64,000 bases of DNA from Molanna angustata (lineage: Eukaryota; Arthropoda; Insecta; Trichoptera; Molannidae). This document shows, one piece after another, positions 24,700 to 36,275 of the stretch. Within the stretch, counting starts at the first letter, position 1, and each line of letters begins with the position of its first letter. The notes beneath the pieces are model-generated. The model worked only from the letters and a program-made list of their open reading frames with translations, had not been told where the DNA came from and made no database searches. Made by a program: the position numbers and the translations under genes. The stretch is from positions 16,992,217-17,056,216 of the forward strand of contig OY754982.1 in the NCBI GenBank assembly GCA_963576475.1, in the 5' to 3' direction.

Positions 24700-25266
24700 T
24701 ATTTATAAAAAAATAAAAGAAGAGAAAAAAAGTAAAATTGTTGCATTACCATATCAAAAAGATTAAAACCTTGTGCATGATGAGGGAATCATTAGATATT
24801 AGATAATACAATAAATACAGAGTTACAAAATGATGAAAAAAGCTATACAAAAACAAATATACATAAAAAATAAAAGAAAACGGGAAATTCGAAACAATTT
24901 TGGTCATTTCAATACATGTCAAAAACAAACCATACACCATTGCATATACCACGTTTTTAGGTAGTGAAATGTTTTTTCAGTCTTTGTTTGAACCTTTTAA
25001 AATCATTTATCTGTTTTGTTTCATCTGGGAGGCAATTGAAATTCTTTATTCTCATATAAATGTAATTGTTTTTCATTTGTCTAATGTTACATTTATGAAT
25101 TTTAAAATCGTTTCGGAATCGTAGTGACATATTTTTTTTAAATTTTTGCAATACATCATTATCTTTAAAAATTTGTAAAATTGACGTTTTTTTATAAATA
25201 TATTCTATTTTAGGAACTTCGAATGTATCAAAAAGTGTTTCTGTAGGAAATATACGTTTTTTTCTT
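24700..25266 (-). pseudogene. LINE ORF2 C-terminal fragment with 3'UTR (reverse strand)
   Basis: Reading the minus strand from 25266 the frame is open to the stop at 24957. It starts RKKRIFPTETLFDTFEVPKI and ends NCLPDETKQINDFKRFKQRL plus KKHFTT. This is the reverse transcriptase tail of Jockey/CR1-type LINEs: a PT..LF block, a helical region, then LPDE and a basic helix. It parallels the fragments at 2746-2823 and 4582-4790. The downstream T-rich 3'UTR contains CCCTCATCATGCACAAGGTT, matching CCCTCATCAAGCACAAGATT at 3128, so both are the same family. The catalytic domain is missing, so the copy is dead. Confidence 0.75.
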
Positions 25267-26117
25267 TAGTATAACCTTTATTCTTAAAAAATAAGTATAT
25301 AATTTAACTACAAATATACACACAATACGGCTATAAAGTGGGCTGACACCTAATTTTCAACATGATCGTATTGCTACCATTTCGCGATTCATACTATTAT
25401 TTTGACCAAGCATATGCCTCTAAAATTATCCCAAATTTATTTGTACGAGTATGTCTCCTAGGCACTATAAGATGCTAAATATTTTGTATCAACATTAATT
25501 GAAAGAAAAGAGAAAATAGTCTTAACATTACCACTTCAGGTCGAAATTATATACGGTGACACCAGTAGTCAATGAGTTCTCTTACCTGAAACAATAAAAA
25601 TATGCAATTTATTAGATACATATCGATATACATAAATATACAATATATTGGATACATATCGGTATAAATAAAATAAATTTCAACATTATAGGTACATATA
25701 GTACCTAGTGAAAAACAAGTAAATAAAAATATGAGGACACCCTTTTTGAAAAGTTAAAATGTGATTGTCAAAAATACAATAAAAATAATTCTCCGTTTAT
25801 ACAATAAGTATTGTTTACTTTGTAAAATTACATTTTTCTTTAATATTATTATAATATCAAATAAATCAAGCTTGATTTTTTTAAATGCTTTGTCATTGGG
25901 AATACACAAATTCAGAAAGTTTCTGAATTCTAACTGGTCGAGAAATTAGTTTGCAAACGATTGCAAAATTCCAGTACGGATAGACAGGTGAAGTTAAATA
26001 AAAGGGTGTAAAAAAATCATTCATTTCATTTCCAATGTAGTAAACGTATTTTTTTTAACAAATAAATGACACAAATCGCAAACATATTGGCAACACTCCA
26101 GATGAAAGCATCTCTAG
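25267..26117. other. AT-rich sequence without recognisable gene
   Basis: Nothing recognised. ATACATATCGATATACATAA (25617) and ATACATATCGGTATAAATAA (25651) form a short diverged direct repeat. Confidence 0.4.
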
Positions 26118-26260
26118 TTGGCAAGTTGGAAGAGAGCGGCTGAGGACAGGCAGAGTTGGAGGCGAAGGTTGTAGAAGACCATGGCTCAATATAAGCTTTA
26201 GCGTCATTGGAGAGACAGAGAGAAACATATTTATATACTTTATTTTACAAATAAATGACA
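26118..26260 (+). pseudogene. Short LINE ORF2 C-terminus and tail
   Basis: The codons 26118-26174 read LASWKRAAEDRQSWRRRL and stop. A W.RAAEDRQSWRR pattern close to the stop is typical of the last residues of one group of insect non-LTR retrotransposons. It is followed by about 85 bp of 3' sequence ending in ACAAATAAATGACAAAT. Nothing upstream keeps the frame, so this is only a 3' scrap. The assignment rests on one motif. Confidence 0.45.
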
Positions 26261-27775
26261 AATCATTGAATACAACTTAAAATATATTACATGATACATA
26301 ATGGTGTTATGCTAGTAGATATATTGGGATGTAAATATACAATTGAGAATGTTCATATACACCTATAAATAAACTCAACCGCAATGGTAATCAAGAGAAT
26401 TTGCTATGCAATAACCCAAAGATGTCCCTATGTTATAATAGGAGCAGTATACGGTATTCACTGACAAACACATGTTTGAGTTTGATGTATGAATTCTACA
26501 TAATATATTGAAATACATTCTCAAAATTGCATCATTAAATAGAAAACATACAATACAACAAAAATGTTTATATAATGTGGTCAACTAGGTAATAACCTGA
26601 TCTAGGGCTGCACAATTTAAAATGAGGAAGCACACAGAACAGTCATTATATAAATTCACGCACATACACCTACAAATAAATACACAATTATGCACAAAAA
26701 TACATTTACATTATGTAGGATATTGTTTTTTTCATTTTAAACTTACTGTACACAGTCTTAAAATGGTGCATAATGGCGGGCTTATTGCCTCAAATTACAA
26801 ATTCTTCCAACCAACCATATCCATTTGTTGAGGTTATTTAAATTTATTCAATGTATTGTACCTATACACCATTTTTTAAACCTCACATCACATACAATAA
26901 AATGAATATTTCACATGTATTCAACAACCCCACTAGGACAAACCTGAATCGAGGTAGTATACATTTGTGCATTTGGTACATTTGTGTGAGCGACATAAAT
27001 GAGAAATAAACACTAAAGAACCTGTTATTAGGGTCGCCTGTTGGGCACTGGGTTTGATATATTAATTGTAACAATATTTAAAAAAATGTAGAACGATGCA
27101 TACAATAACAAAATGTATTGTTGATAATTGAAAATTTAATAAAATATTGTTTAACTGAAGGGGTGCTAAAATTAAAAATATTTTTGCTATCCTTAAAAAT
27201 GCCCTGTCATCAACAGGCTGTTTCACATCATATTGCCAGTTTTGACTTATTGAATAATCGAATGTAATAACTAGTGAATAATCAAAGATACAAAAATACT
27301 TAGATGAAACGGCACAAGTAAATAAATATTAACCTAAGGCATCCTTACACGTGTCCGAATTAGGACCATCGAACCATTACGTAGATCGAAGTCAACGAAC
27401 TTAAAAATATTATGTAGGTACATCATCTAATAACACAATGGTAGGCATATTTTTACGCCGTTGTGACACATAAAACACACACACACATAATAATCATAAA
27501 CCAATTTGAACAATGTTGTGTAAGTTGGAATTTTATTACACACATAAGTAGGTATTAAAATATATTTTTATATAAAATAGTATATCGCCGAATATGCGGG
27601 TCTCACCGCCATTCTACATCGGCAATTCAGCGTAGAGGATGTTCCCGATTCCGCGCTAATAAAATAAAACCTGTCAGACTGAGATATCTGAAAACTGGTT
27701 TTACTCAAAATAATACGGGTGTGTGGATATTATTACTAAACTAAGTGAATATCAGGTATCTAAATTTATATATTA
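26261..27775. other. AT-rich sequence without recognisable gene
   Basis: No gene recognised. The block GGCGGGCTTATTGCCTC with CTTCCAACCAACCA at 26775-26815 is another copy of the LINE/SINE 3'-end motif seen at 20815 and 50430-50475. Confidence 0.4.
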
Positions 27776-28030
27776 CTAGTAAAACCCGGCAGACGTTGTC
27801 CTGCCTGTTTGATTATTTACCTCCGAATACATAAAAATGGTTGATCGGTATGTTTCCTTTTTATTATTTAACATTCTTTTCTAGATTTGCTAATTATAAT
27901 TCTGTCTTTTTATTCCCTTCCATCCCTACAGTCCCTTCATTCCCTTCCGTCCCTATTCATTAATTCATTTATCATTTTATTTACTTATTCAAACAAAAAA
28001 CTTTTACCATTATACCATTTTTATATACTA
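27776..28030 (-). mobile_element. Helitron 3'-terminal fragment (A)
   Basis: On the minus strand it ends in the hairpin GGCAG-GACAACGT-CTGCC (plus positions 27788-27805), then GGGTTTTA and CTAG followed by target T. A short hairpin a few bases before a CTRR end, inserted between A and T, is the Helitron 3' signature. Only about 255 bp remain before the next Helitron 3' end at 28031. TTCCCTTC-type repeats at 27915-27955 resemble the minisatellite inside Helitron C. Confidence 0.65.
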
Positions 28031-29660
28031 CTAGTAAAACCCGGCAGACGTTGTCCTGCCTGTTTAATTATTTACCTCCAAATGTATAAAAATAGTTGAT
28101 CGATATATTTCCATTTTATTATTTAACATTCATATCTAGATTCGCTAATTATAATTCCGTATTTAATACTGTTATAATGAAGTTGGTTGCCAATAGCAAT
28201 GTACTTGTTTAAATTTAACCGAGTAACAGGTACCTATACGGACATTTTGTATTCGACATCTGTCAAATTTGACATTTCATACATAAAAATATTAATATTT
28301 CTCAAATTTGACACGATATATTTAAAAAAAATATTAAATAAAGTATAATTCTCGCCAAATATTATATGTCACATTAAAAATGATTAAATAAAGTATAATA
28401 CTCGTCAAATAAGACATGTTTCACTGAAAAATGATTGAATTAAGTTGAATTAAGATGAGATATTCGTCAAAGATTATCATTATTATTCACAAATATCGTG
28501 TGTTGATTTGCTAATATTAACATTTGAGATGTAATGTAAAGATGTTTATACTATTTTGATGTTAAAGCTTGATTACCAATTAGTATTTTCCGTTTTACAA
28601 AAGAAAGAATAAATAATAACAAAGCCACTGGGTTAAAATTAGCAGATTATTTACTTGGCAATTTTTAGCAACGAACTTTGCAGGTACTATAATAACAAAG
28701 TTGCTTGGTTATTATTAGCAGTAAATTATTTACTTTTAACAACTACATTTTTTGAGTGTAGATACCATTTATAAAATATGGATATATAGGATTTTTTCCA
28801 ATTATTTATTGATTTATGTATTTATTTATTAACTTATTCGATCGTTGATTTATTTTATTTAAAAATTTCATGCATTACCAAATAGTTAATTTTTCAAAAA
28901 CTTTTGTGCGAGAAGTTAAATAATTGGATTACGTAAACTTCAAAAACGTTTTCTCACGAATATATGTATATGCTGTAGAGGTGGGGGCGAGAGGCCTGCC
29001 CGCAAAATCTTTATATTCCTACTTTTAAGACCTGGGTCTTCCTGGAACAAAATAAAAGAACTTTTGGATATGGTGGTAAAAGCAGCATTATCCGCATCCT
29101 ATTGGATTTGGTTGCGCAGGGGAGTGGAGTATCAGTCGGAGATTGGTGAGTGAGTGGTGAGCGTGACTTAAGTCATAAAGGGGCCCCTTAATCCCGCATA
29201 CATGGTCGCAAGCCCATGTGGCTCGCCTATTCTGGCTAGTACTCTGGTCGCCTGTGCTCGTGGGCCTGGATTCATGAATCCAGTGAAACCACGATTGCCT
29301 TTCTCTTTAGTATATGCACTGAACGAATCTCTAAAATTCTATGACAATCCCAAATATATATTTTTTTGTAAATTCTTGTGTGAGATATTAAATAAATAAA
29401 TAAATTTGAATTCATGAACCTTCTCGTGTGCGCGCTGAACAAACCTAATAAGTTTCATTTCAATACAAAACATTTTTTTTTTCAAAAAAAGTTTTGTAAG
29501 ATAGGTATCAAATAAATAAATAAATTATAATGCATTATCCTTCTCCTGTATGACCTGAACAAATTCCCAAAGTTTCATCGCAATCAGATGGTTGGTTTGG
29601 GAGTCCAATGCTCACATACAAACAAACAAACATACGTATATCCATTTTTATATATATATA
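28031..29660 (-). mobile_element. Non-autonomous Helitron (B)
   Basis: The 3' end (left, minus strand) is nearly identical to that of fragment A: hairpin arms at 28043-28047 and 28056-28060, then CTAG at 28031-28034. The 5' side (right) contains CCAAAGTTTCATCGCAATCA and GTCCAATGCTCACATACAAA, homologous to the 5' region of Helitron C, then runs into a TA microsatellite. No Rep/helicase coding sequence is present. Two internal AAATAAATAAATAAAT tails (29384-29403, 29508-29525) suggest duplicated internal units or inserted LINE tails. Confidence 0.6.
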
Positions 29661-30615
29661 CTAGTGAACCCCCGGCAAACTTCGTATTGCCTGTATAATT
29701 AAAAATGGTCCTTCATTACCACCCGTCGCTTCAGACCCTTCAGTACCTCCCGTCCCTTCAGTACTTCCCGTCCCTTCAGTACCACCCGTCCTCAGTACCA
29801 CCCGTCCCTTCAGTACCTCCCGTCCCTTCAGTACCTCCCGTCCCTTCAGAACCTCCCGTCCCTTCAGACCCTTCAGTACCACCCGTCCCTTCAGGCCCTT
29901 CAGTACCTCCCTTCCCTTCATTACCTCCCGTCCCTTCAGTAGGTAAAGAAAACGTTTAATTCCCGAAACAATACTGGGAAGACCTGCGAAGAGATGAAAG
30001 GACAGTTGGACCTTCTTTTTCCAGGATTCTCCAACTTCATAGGTAAAATGAACAAATACACGATAAAGAAGAAGAAGAAGAAAAAAGTTTGAATCCAGAA
30101 ACCATCCTGGAAGACCTGCGAAGAGATGGTAGGACAGTTGGACCTTATTCTCCCAGGATACTCCACCTTCATAGGTAAAATGACCAAATACCCGATGAAG
30201 AAGAAGAAAAAAGTTTAAATCCAGAAACTGTCCTGGAAGACCTGCGAAGAGATGGAAGGAGAGTTGGAGCTTCTTCTCCCAGAGTATTTGGTCATTTTAC
30301 CTTCATAAGTAAAATGACCTAATACCAGATGAAGAAGAAGAAAAATTTCATAATCCGGAAACCATCCCGGTCATACGCTCGACAATTCACCAAAGTTTCA
30401 TTGCAATCAGATGAACGGTTCCCAGGATAGTCCACCTTCATAGGTAAAATGACCAAATACACGATGAAAAAGAAAAAGAAGAAAAATGTTTTAATCCAGA
30501 AACCATCCCAGGCATACTCTCAACAATTCACCAAAGTTTCATTGCAATCGGATGAACGGTTTAGGAGCGCATTCAACACATACATAGATACAAACATTCA
30601 AATTTATAATATAGA
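29661..30615 (-). mobile_element. Non-autonomous Helitron (C) with internal tandem repeats
   Basis: On the minus strand the 5' terminus is TCTATATTATAAATTTGAAT (ending at plus 30615) and the 3' terminus is hairpin GGCAA/TTGCC (29674-29691), then CTAG|T. Both termini match Helitron rules: 5' TC, 3' hairpin plus CTRR, A/T insertion. The interior holds a CCGTCCCTTCAGTACC minisatellite (29705-29945) and about five 110-120 bp units with GGTAAAATGACCAAATAC and a GAAGAAGAAGAAA tract. No transposase is encoded. The 172-aa forward frame starting at 30449 runs through it into neighbouring repeats and is not a gene. Confidence 0.7.
29705..29945. repeat. Minisatellite, about 15-16 bp unit
   Basis: Units of the form CCCGTCCCTTCAGTACCA/TC recur about 14 times, with variants such as GACCCTTCAGTACC and TCATTACC. 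Proline-rich translations on the plus strand and Gly/Glu/Leu-rich ones on the minus strand come from the repeat. A related array in opposite orientation is at 47140-47320 (GAAGGGACGGGAGGTACT). Confidence 0.8.
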
Positions 30616-30889
30616 TAGATTAATCCCGCAGAGGTCAATATTCGACCTTAATTCATTGTTTTTTTTATGTTTGAAAAGTCATTGGACCAATTATGATAAA
30701 AATAAACATTATGTATTCATCAAGGGGTACAAAGTTTTCTTTTCACATATTGCAAAGTGTAATTGTAATAGTAGATTATGTATTTTAACATGTTCTGTAT
30801 TTGAATTTAAAACATTTGAAATGTTACTCCTCAAACTCCTCTGTGCGCGCAGTTTGCTTAAAAAGGGGTCCGAAGTTTTCGCTTCACGT
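30616..30889. other. Non-coding sequence with a diverged direct repeat
   Basis: AAGGGGTACAAAGTTTTCTT (30721) and AAGGGGTCCGAAGTTTTCGC (30869) form a diverged direct repeat about 150 bp apart. No gene recognised. Confidence 0.35.
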
Positions 30890-31060
30890 ATTAATAAAGA
30901 TGTGCGTCTTCTAGCTGAAACAACCATTCTGTCGCGAGTTCGAATCCTGCCACGACCGATTTCGTAGCATCTATGCTTAACTTAGGGAATATATGAGGAT
31001 ATATATGTACTTGTTACTACAAGGATGTATATGTTAGATGTAACTTCTTGAACCATTTCG
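30890..31060 (+). mobile_element. tRNA-derived SINE (family 3), degraded head
   Basis: A B-box region GCGAGTTCGAATCCTGCC (30937) is followed by ACGACCGATTTCG, CTTAACTTAGGGAATATATG and ACTTGTTACTACAAGGATGT. These blocks occur in the same order in the better copy at 51933-52110. The A-box half is poorly preserved. Confidence 0.65.
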
Positions 31061-31920
31061 CCGTGGCGGGGGGCGAATTGCACATATACCTACCAATCAA
31101 GCAAAAAATCACAATTTTGCGATTTGCACACCAACGAGAGGGGTTCAAGTTGTATTACGATAGCTGAATCAGGGATTAATCGTGAATTTAAATGGGTAAT
31201 AAATTATTAAATTCAACATAATTATGTCAATAATAATTCTGCTGATTCGCATTGCTGTGATAAATTCTAAACTCAATGCAAACTCGAATAATCTGAAAAT
31301 CTTAGATATAAAAATAACAGATTCTGAAATAAGGATTCACAATAAGAAAAAAATCAAGTACCTAACTTGTAGGAGTTAGTTCAAGACGAGTGTAGCGTTC
31401 GGTTCACTGTGCCAACTCCAAAAAAGATAACAGTGTATGTATAATATGTGTGTAGTCAAAGAAATGCGAATTTATTTGTTTGTCAAAGTGTATAAAAGGA
31501 ATTCAAATAATGCTTTTTGGGTCCTTTGACGGACGGACATTCAGTTTAGCCAATAAGTTACCCGCGGAATGCAAACAGTTTTAACGAGGTAGGCATTGAA
31601 CAGTCTCGAAACCAATATATATGCGATAACTCTTTTAGTGAGACGAATATTGTAGTGCTTATGACACATTAATACGTCGTTTAACTATTTTACAACAATA
31701 CTGAAATATTTAGAACTAAACTTAGTGCCACATTTTGAACAATTTCGTTTTATTACAATCCACATTACTACAACAAAAAATGAGACAAGATATCGTCCGT
31801 CTCGAGGAAGAAGAGGTCATTACAAATAATTATGTAATTCATGTTTTAAATAAAGAAAGTGATTGTAATAAATAAAATATATAATAACCTTTATCGATTT
31901 ATTAATTTTATCAACTCTAA
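31061..31920. other. AT-rich sequence with a TATA-like motif
   Basis: No gene recognised. TATAAAAG at 31491-31498 is the best TATA-box match in the window and an initiator-like TCAGTT lies at 31541. The spacing (about 50 bp) is longer than the usual 30 or so, so I do not call a promoter. Confidence 0.3.
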
Positions 31921-32075
31921 CTCCCTAGACAACGTGTCATTTAGCTCAAGAAAAGATAACTCAATGTATGGAAGTGACAGTTTCCAGTCACGTGACCACT
32001 GTTCACTTCCATACATTGAGTTATCTTTTCTTGTTTTTTTTTTAGATAAATGACACGTTGTCTAAGGGGGCGGAG
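31921..32075. repeat. MITE-like inverted repeat, about 155 bp
   Basis: Left arm TAGACAACGTGTCATTTA (31926) and right arm TAAATGACACGTTGTCTA (32047) are exact complements. Inner segments AAGAAAAGATAACTCAATGT and ACATTGAGTTATCTTTTCTT also pair exactly, continuing through ATGGAAGTGA/TCACTTCCAT. The small centre holds TCACGTGA. There is no coding capacity. Target duplication is not clear. Confidence 0.75.
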
Positions 32076-34714
32076 ACGTTTCACAAATCCAGACAAAAAA
32101 ATGTAAAAAAGGTATATAATAACTATAGGTATATAATATATAGTTAAGGTTTCAGATATCTAAATAACTTGACAAAATGTTCAAGTTCCACCAAAGAGCG
32201 GCCGAGACGATTTAAAACGCCGGCGATAAGATCTCTTCGCTTTGGCGGTGTAAAGGTTAGAATGGAAGGGGGAGTGCGGACATACGTCATTTTTAAGTGG
32301 AAGAGAGGCGGAGGGTGAATGAGGGCGCCATTTGACAAGAGAGGCATCCTGAAATATTTTTCATTATTTCCGTCCGAAAAGGAGTGCGGCTGACGGCTTG
32401 GTAATTCGCACCCAGGGCGAGGGCGCGAGCCGCATGCACAATGAGACGATTCCTCACACCTCTCTCACACACATACCTCTACAACAGTCTAGATCCAACT
32501 CTAGCAAACGAGGATGGATGCCATGCCGGCGCTGCTTAAACCCGTACGTACGATACCCACATACATACAGAGATAAACATTTGCAAACCTTCTATATATA
32601 GTATAAATAAACAAATAAATTTCGATACTGTTCTGGTAGTTGTTGGATTGCGTATTATACGATAATCTTATTCTATGACATGCGTATTATACTCTTTTTT
32701 ACTTTGAAGTCTTATATATTTTATAGGTAGGTACATTATTTTTGTTGTCTGTTATATGTTTTATTTTTTCTTAATTTTTATTTTATTTTGTATTACACTT
32801 TTGTATGCCTATTTTTCTGTAAATGTTCTGGTAAGTGTCAAAAAATAATAAATATAATAATAAATATTCGCTTTAATTCCAACTATCCAGCACATTGCAC
32901 CATCAAAGAAAATTAATTGTCGAATTTTACTTAAGATTACCTAATTTATTTACTTTATTTATTTATCTTTTTGTACATAAAATAAACAAATATAATGCAC
33001 ACTCGTGGACTGATTGTCAATCAACCAAAGTATGGCATAATTGTATATCTATATAAACAAAAGAATAAAAGCGAAAAAAACACATTACACTAAGATAAAT
33101 ATTAAAGACAAAAAAATATCATAGGAAAAAAGGATGGGGAAAGAACGGAGATGAAACAGAGGAGAGGAAATCGGGATCAGATATTATGGGATAACTATTC
33201 CTTATTTAGTTTTTTCTTGAAAACATAAAGTGAGTGAAAGTATAGACAACGCAATATTCGGATTTACTGAACAAGGACAGTGGAAGACCCAAAAAGCAGA
33301 CCCCACCACCACGTGGGGCAGTTGCTAAGAAAAAGTACAAATAAAAAAAAAACTTAGGCACAATCGAAAGTCCGTTTGTAAAAACTATATAATAAATTGT
33401 ACTTTTTATGTATCGTACTCGTATATTAGGTCAAACGCATAAAACTGTAATTTCCATAAGAAACTATAAATCACAAATTACTAAAAACATGGGATTATAA
33501 AACGTATGACATACATTTTCAAATCATTATTATCCAAGCGACTCCAACGAAATGCATCACAATGCCTCGTACATCTACTAAATTATCATAATATAACACT
33601 CACACGCAATGTGTGAAAACTTCGAAAAATAAATAACCATAAAATAATTCGACTGAAATTTATTTATTCATCCTTTATTTCTAAAACCGACACATGATCA
33701 CTTGATGCGCTCTGTGGTACAATTGAAACGTAACTTGTCATAGTCATATTAACTAACTTGTCATATTCCAACTGTCGATATATCTCAAAAATCATAAAAC
33801 CTATAACGCTGGAAATTTGTATAAATATAGACAAATACAAAATCTCAAACTGTTTCTATTTATTTGTCATATTTAAGCTTCAACTGATAGGTACGCAAAG
33901 TAATCAAATACCATCACAACACATCGCTGTTACCGAAACAGAGACATATACACATACTATCAGATTCTTATAAAAATGCACCTTAAGTAAGAAAAAAATG
34001 AGGTCAAATAATATGTTCTATATTACAACACTACCTAATGATAATACTTCAGACATGAAAACAATACACCGCCATCGGTGATAACAACACAACACGACAA
34101 AAGGTAATACGGTCATTCAAAAGCATAAATAAACAAATATGTTATAATATGTAATAACGTACCTATACACACATCAGTCGTTCAAATGAATTATTGTCGT
34201 TAGCATATACAAAGTAAATTAGAACACGCGTTAAGCTATATATAGATATCAATTGATTTAACACAAATATACATAGCATAGTTGTAAAGAAAAAATGTAA
34301 CCAATTGTTTCGGTACAAGTAGGTACATTGAATAGAAATTTGAATACAGTTCACTACACTAAAATTTTTAAAGAGACAATTTATTAAACTAAAGGTGTTC
34401 ATCGGGGGGCTTCCATCAACAAAAGTGTCTGTAAATGGAAGACATGATTTCTTATAGTCTCCCTAGTAAATATAAAAAAAAATCACGCTTTATAACTATA
34501 ACTGACGTGTTAAAATACCAATTTTCTTCACTTTGAATGGTGTTTTCTCCGAAAGCCACAATTATTCATGATTCATATTTTCCAATCGATGATACCTGCT
34601 GTAGTATTCTTATACAGAAAAAACAGCCTTTATAATGTTATTTAAGTCTGGCCTATACAAAATAACGGTCTGGGAGTTGCTGACTATAAACTAAACAAAT
34701 GAACAACGCATCCA
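32076..34714. other. Non-coding sequence with GC-rich patch at 32190-32560
   Basis: The patch at 32190-32560 is rich in CG dinucleotides (GAGCGGCCGAGACGATTTAA, GGGCGAGGGCGCGAGCCGCA). It carries short open frames on both strands, none recognised. A promoter-type island or an old exon are both possible. The rest is AT-rich. 32640-32870 resembles a LINE 3'UTR with a TAATAAATATAATAATAAAT end. Confidence 0.35.
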
Positions 34715-35245
34715 CATCCACTGGGTACTGGGTAGTCCAAGAAATAGCAACGTTTTCGATTTTTCATTTTGATGGCTGTTTTTTTTTATATTCTCTTTCT
34801 TATTGAATATATGTATGAAAAATGTAAATCTGGCACCTGGGAGTGGTTGCATTTACCAGTGCGTAGATTTTAACATTTTTTCAGTATAATTTGTACATGT
34901 ATGTTATTTGTTTCTATAAACTCTGTTTGGAAAATAAGAAAAAAAAAAGAAGACTTTTCTTTTCAATAATCTTCCCTGGTGTGCGCTTAACAAATCAGCA
35001 AGTTTCATTGTGATCAGATAAATGGTAAAAGAGCACAAAAAGGACTTACAAAGATACAAATGATGCTAAAATCTGCAATTTTCGCCTATGGAAAGGGGAT
35101 GCGCATTGGTAAACGCAACCACTCCCTGGTGCCAGATTTACCTATTTTATACCTATATTCAACAAGGAGGGAAATATCAAAAAACAGACATAAAAATGAA
35201 TTGTTTATTGACGTTGCTATCTCTTAAACTATTACTAATCCAGCG
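34715..35245. repeat. Large fold-back element, about 500 bp
   Basis: Left segment GTAAATCTGGCACCTGGGAG (34825) faces CTCCCTGGTGCCAGATTTAC (35123) on the right. Pairing continues inward through TGGTTGCATTTACCA and outward through ATTGAATATA, the T-rich CTGTTTTTTT block and AGATAGCAACG/AAATAGCAACG, giving imperfect arms of about 130 bp around a centre of about 220 bp. The arms differ by small indels, including about 25 bp present only in the right arm near 35075. No coding capacity is seen. Confidence 0.65.
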
Positions 35246-35815
35246 CACTAGCTGCTATAATAATAATAATAATGACAATTTATATAGCGCCATTTAGTGA
35301 CAACCGTGGTCACCTCAAGTGCTATGTCACCGATTCATCAAATTAATACTTATATTTGTGAAATAAATAAATATCAAAGTACCTACTTAAGTAAGGATAT
35401 AGCATGACACCAGAGTAAACATATCAAATTGAAAAAAGGACATACTGTGCCAAGTTAGGTTTCAATAATTGTACCACAGAGGGGATCAAGTAAGGGGGAA
35501 CATTAAGGGGTGACGACAAACAAGGTGATATTGTTTGGAAGAGGCCACAAGGTTGATTAAGATCGATAAAAGTGTTGTAAGGTACAACCCAGAGTAGTGA
35601 CATAATACGGAATAAAACATTTACGTGACACGGGTTTAGTAAAACATACGTGTAAATTGAACATTTTGTCAATTTGCAGGAACCTTTTTATTTCATCGAC
35701 GGACGGAATTGAACGTTTTGGAAAAATGATGAAACGACAGCAAAAATGTTGGTAACCTTATAATGAAAAGAGAACATTGATGGATGGTCATATAGTTGAT
35801 TGTGGCAAACACTGA
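35246..35815. other. Repeat fragment (35262-35330) and unassigned sequence
   Basis: After an (ATA)n run, AATTTATATAGCGCCATTTA plus GTGACAACCGTGGTCACCTC (35278-35317) is a dispersed repeat that recurs at 55837-55880 inside the pogo element. The remainder shows no recognisable gene. Confidence 0.45.
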
Positions 35816-36275
35816 ACTTTTAAGCAAATCTATACTCCTCACTACCAAGTCACTCCACAAAGTATTCAAATTTTGTATGGAAAATTTTCAGAATCTTCAT
35901 AAAATGAGTTTAATTATTTGAGATTTAAGTATTTTATTATTAAAACTTGATAATTCTTCAATGCCATTTTATGAAAGTGATGTGGCTTTTTAGCAATTTG
36001 AAAATTAATTTTCCTGATCTTGGGGTCACTTTGAAATATTTGATAGACAAAAAAATGAGAAGCACTGATCAGATATCCTTTGAGCGAGTATTCGATATAC
36101 AAATTTGCAAGTACTTTAGTCAATAATCGATAAAGTAGAATAAATGCGCCATACACAGTAGGTACCTACACAGCACACACGTAGATAGGTACGTTGTGAT
36201 AAAACTTTCAAAATACAATATCAGCATGATACTAGTCTTGATAATATGCAATAAAAAATAACTATATAACTAAAA
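35816..36275 (+). repeat. Inverted-repeat-type dispersed element, copy without nested insertion
   Basis: It begins at ACTCCTCACTACCAAGTCAC (35834) and is collinear with 44726-45418 over several hundred bases: GTATGGAAAATTTTCAG, TTGATAATTCTTCAATGCCA, TTGGGGTCACTTTGA, CACTGATCAGATATCCTTT, AATCGATAAAGTAGAA. The hAT-like insertion present in the 44726 copy is absent here. This gives the empty-site comparison, although the two copies are diverged at that point. No coding capacity. Confidence 0.65.

Noticed and set aside
29661..29959. Proline-rich or Gly/Leu-rich protein at the minisatellite
   Set aside because: Open on both strands purely because the 15-16 bp unit has no stops; a variant unit breaks the period and nothing flanks it like an exon.
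30449..30967. A 172-codon forward frame
   Set aside because: It starts inside Helitron C repeats (Lys-rich from GAAGAAG tract), crosses the element end and finishes in a SINE B box. No coherent domain.
31491..31550. Core promoter (TATAAAAG plus TCAGTT)
   Set aside because: TATA to initiator distance is about 50 bp, too long, and no transcript-like frame or splice site follows closely.
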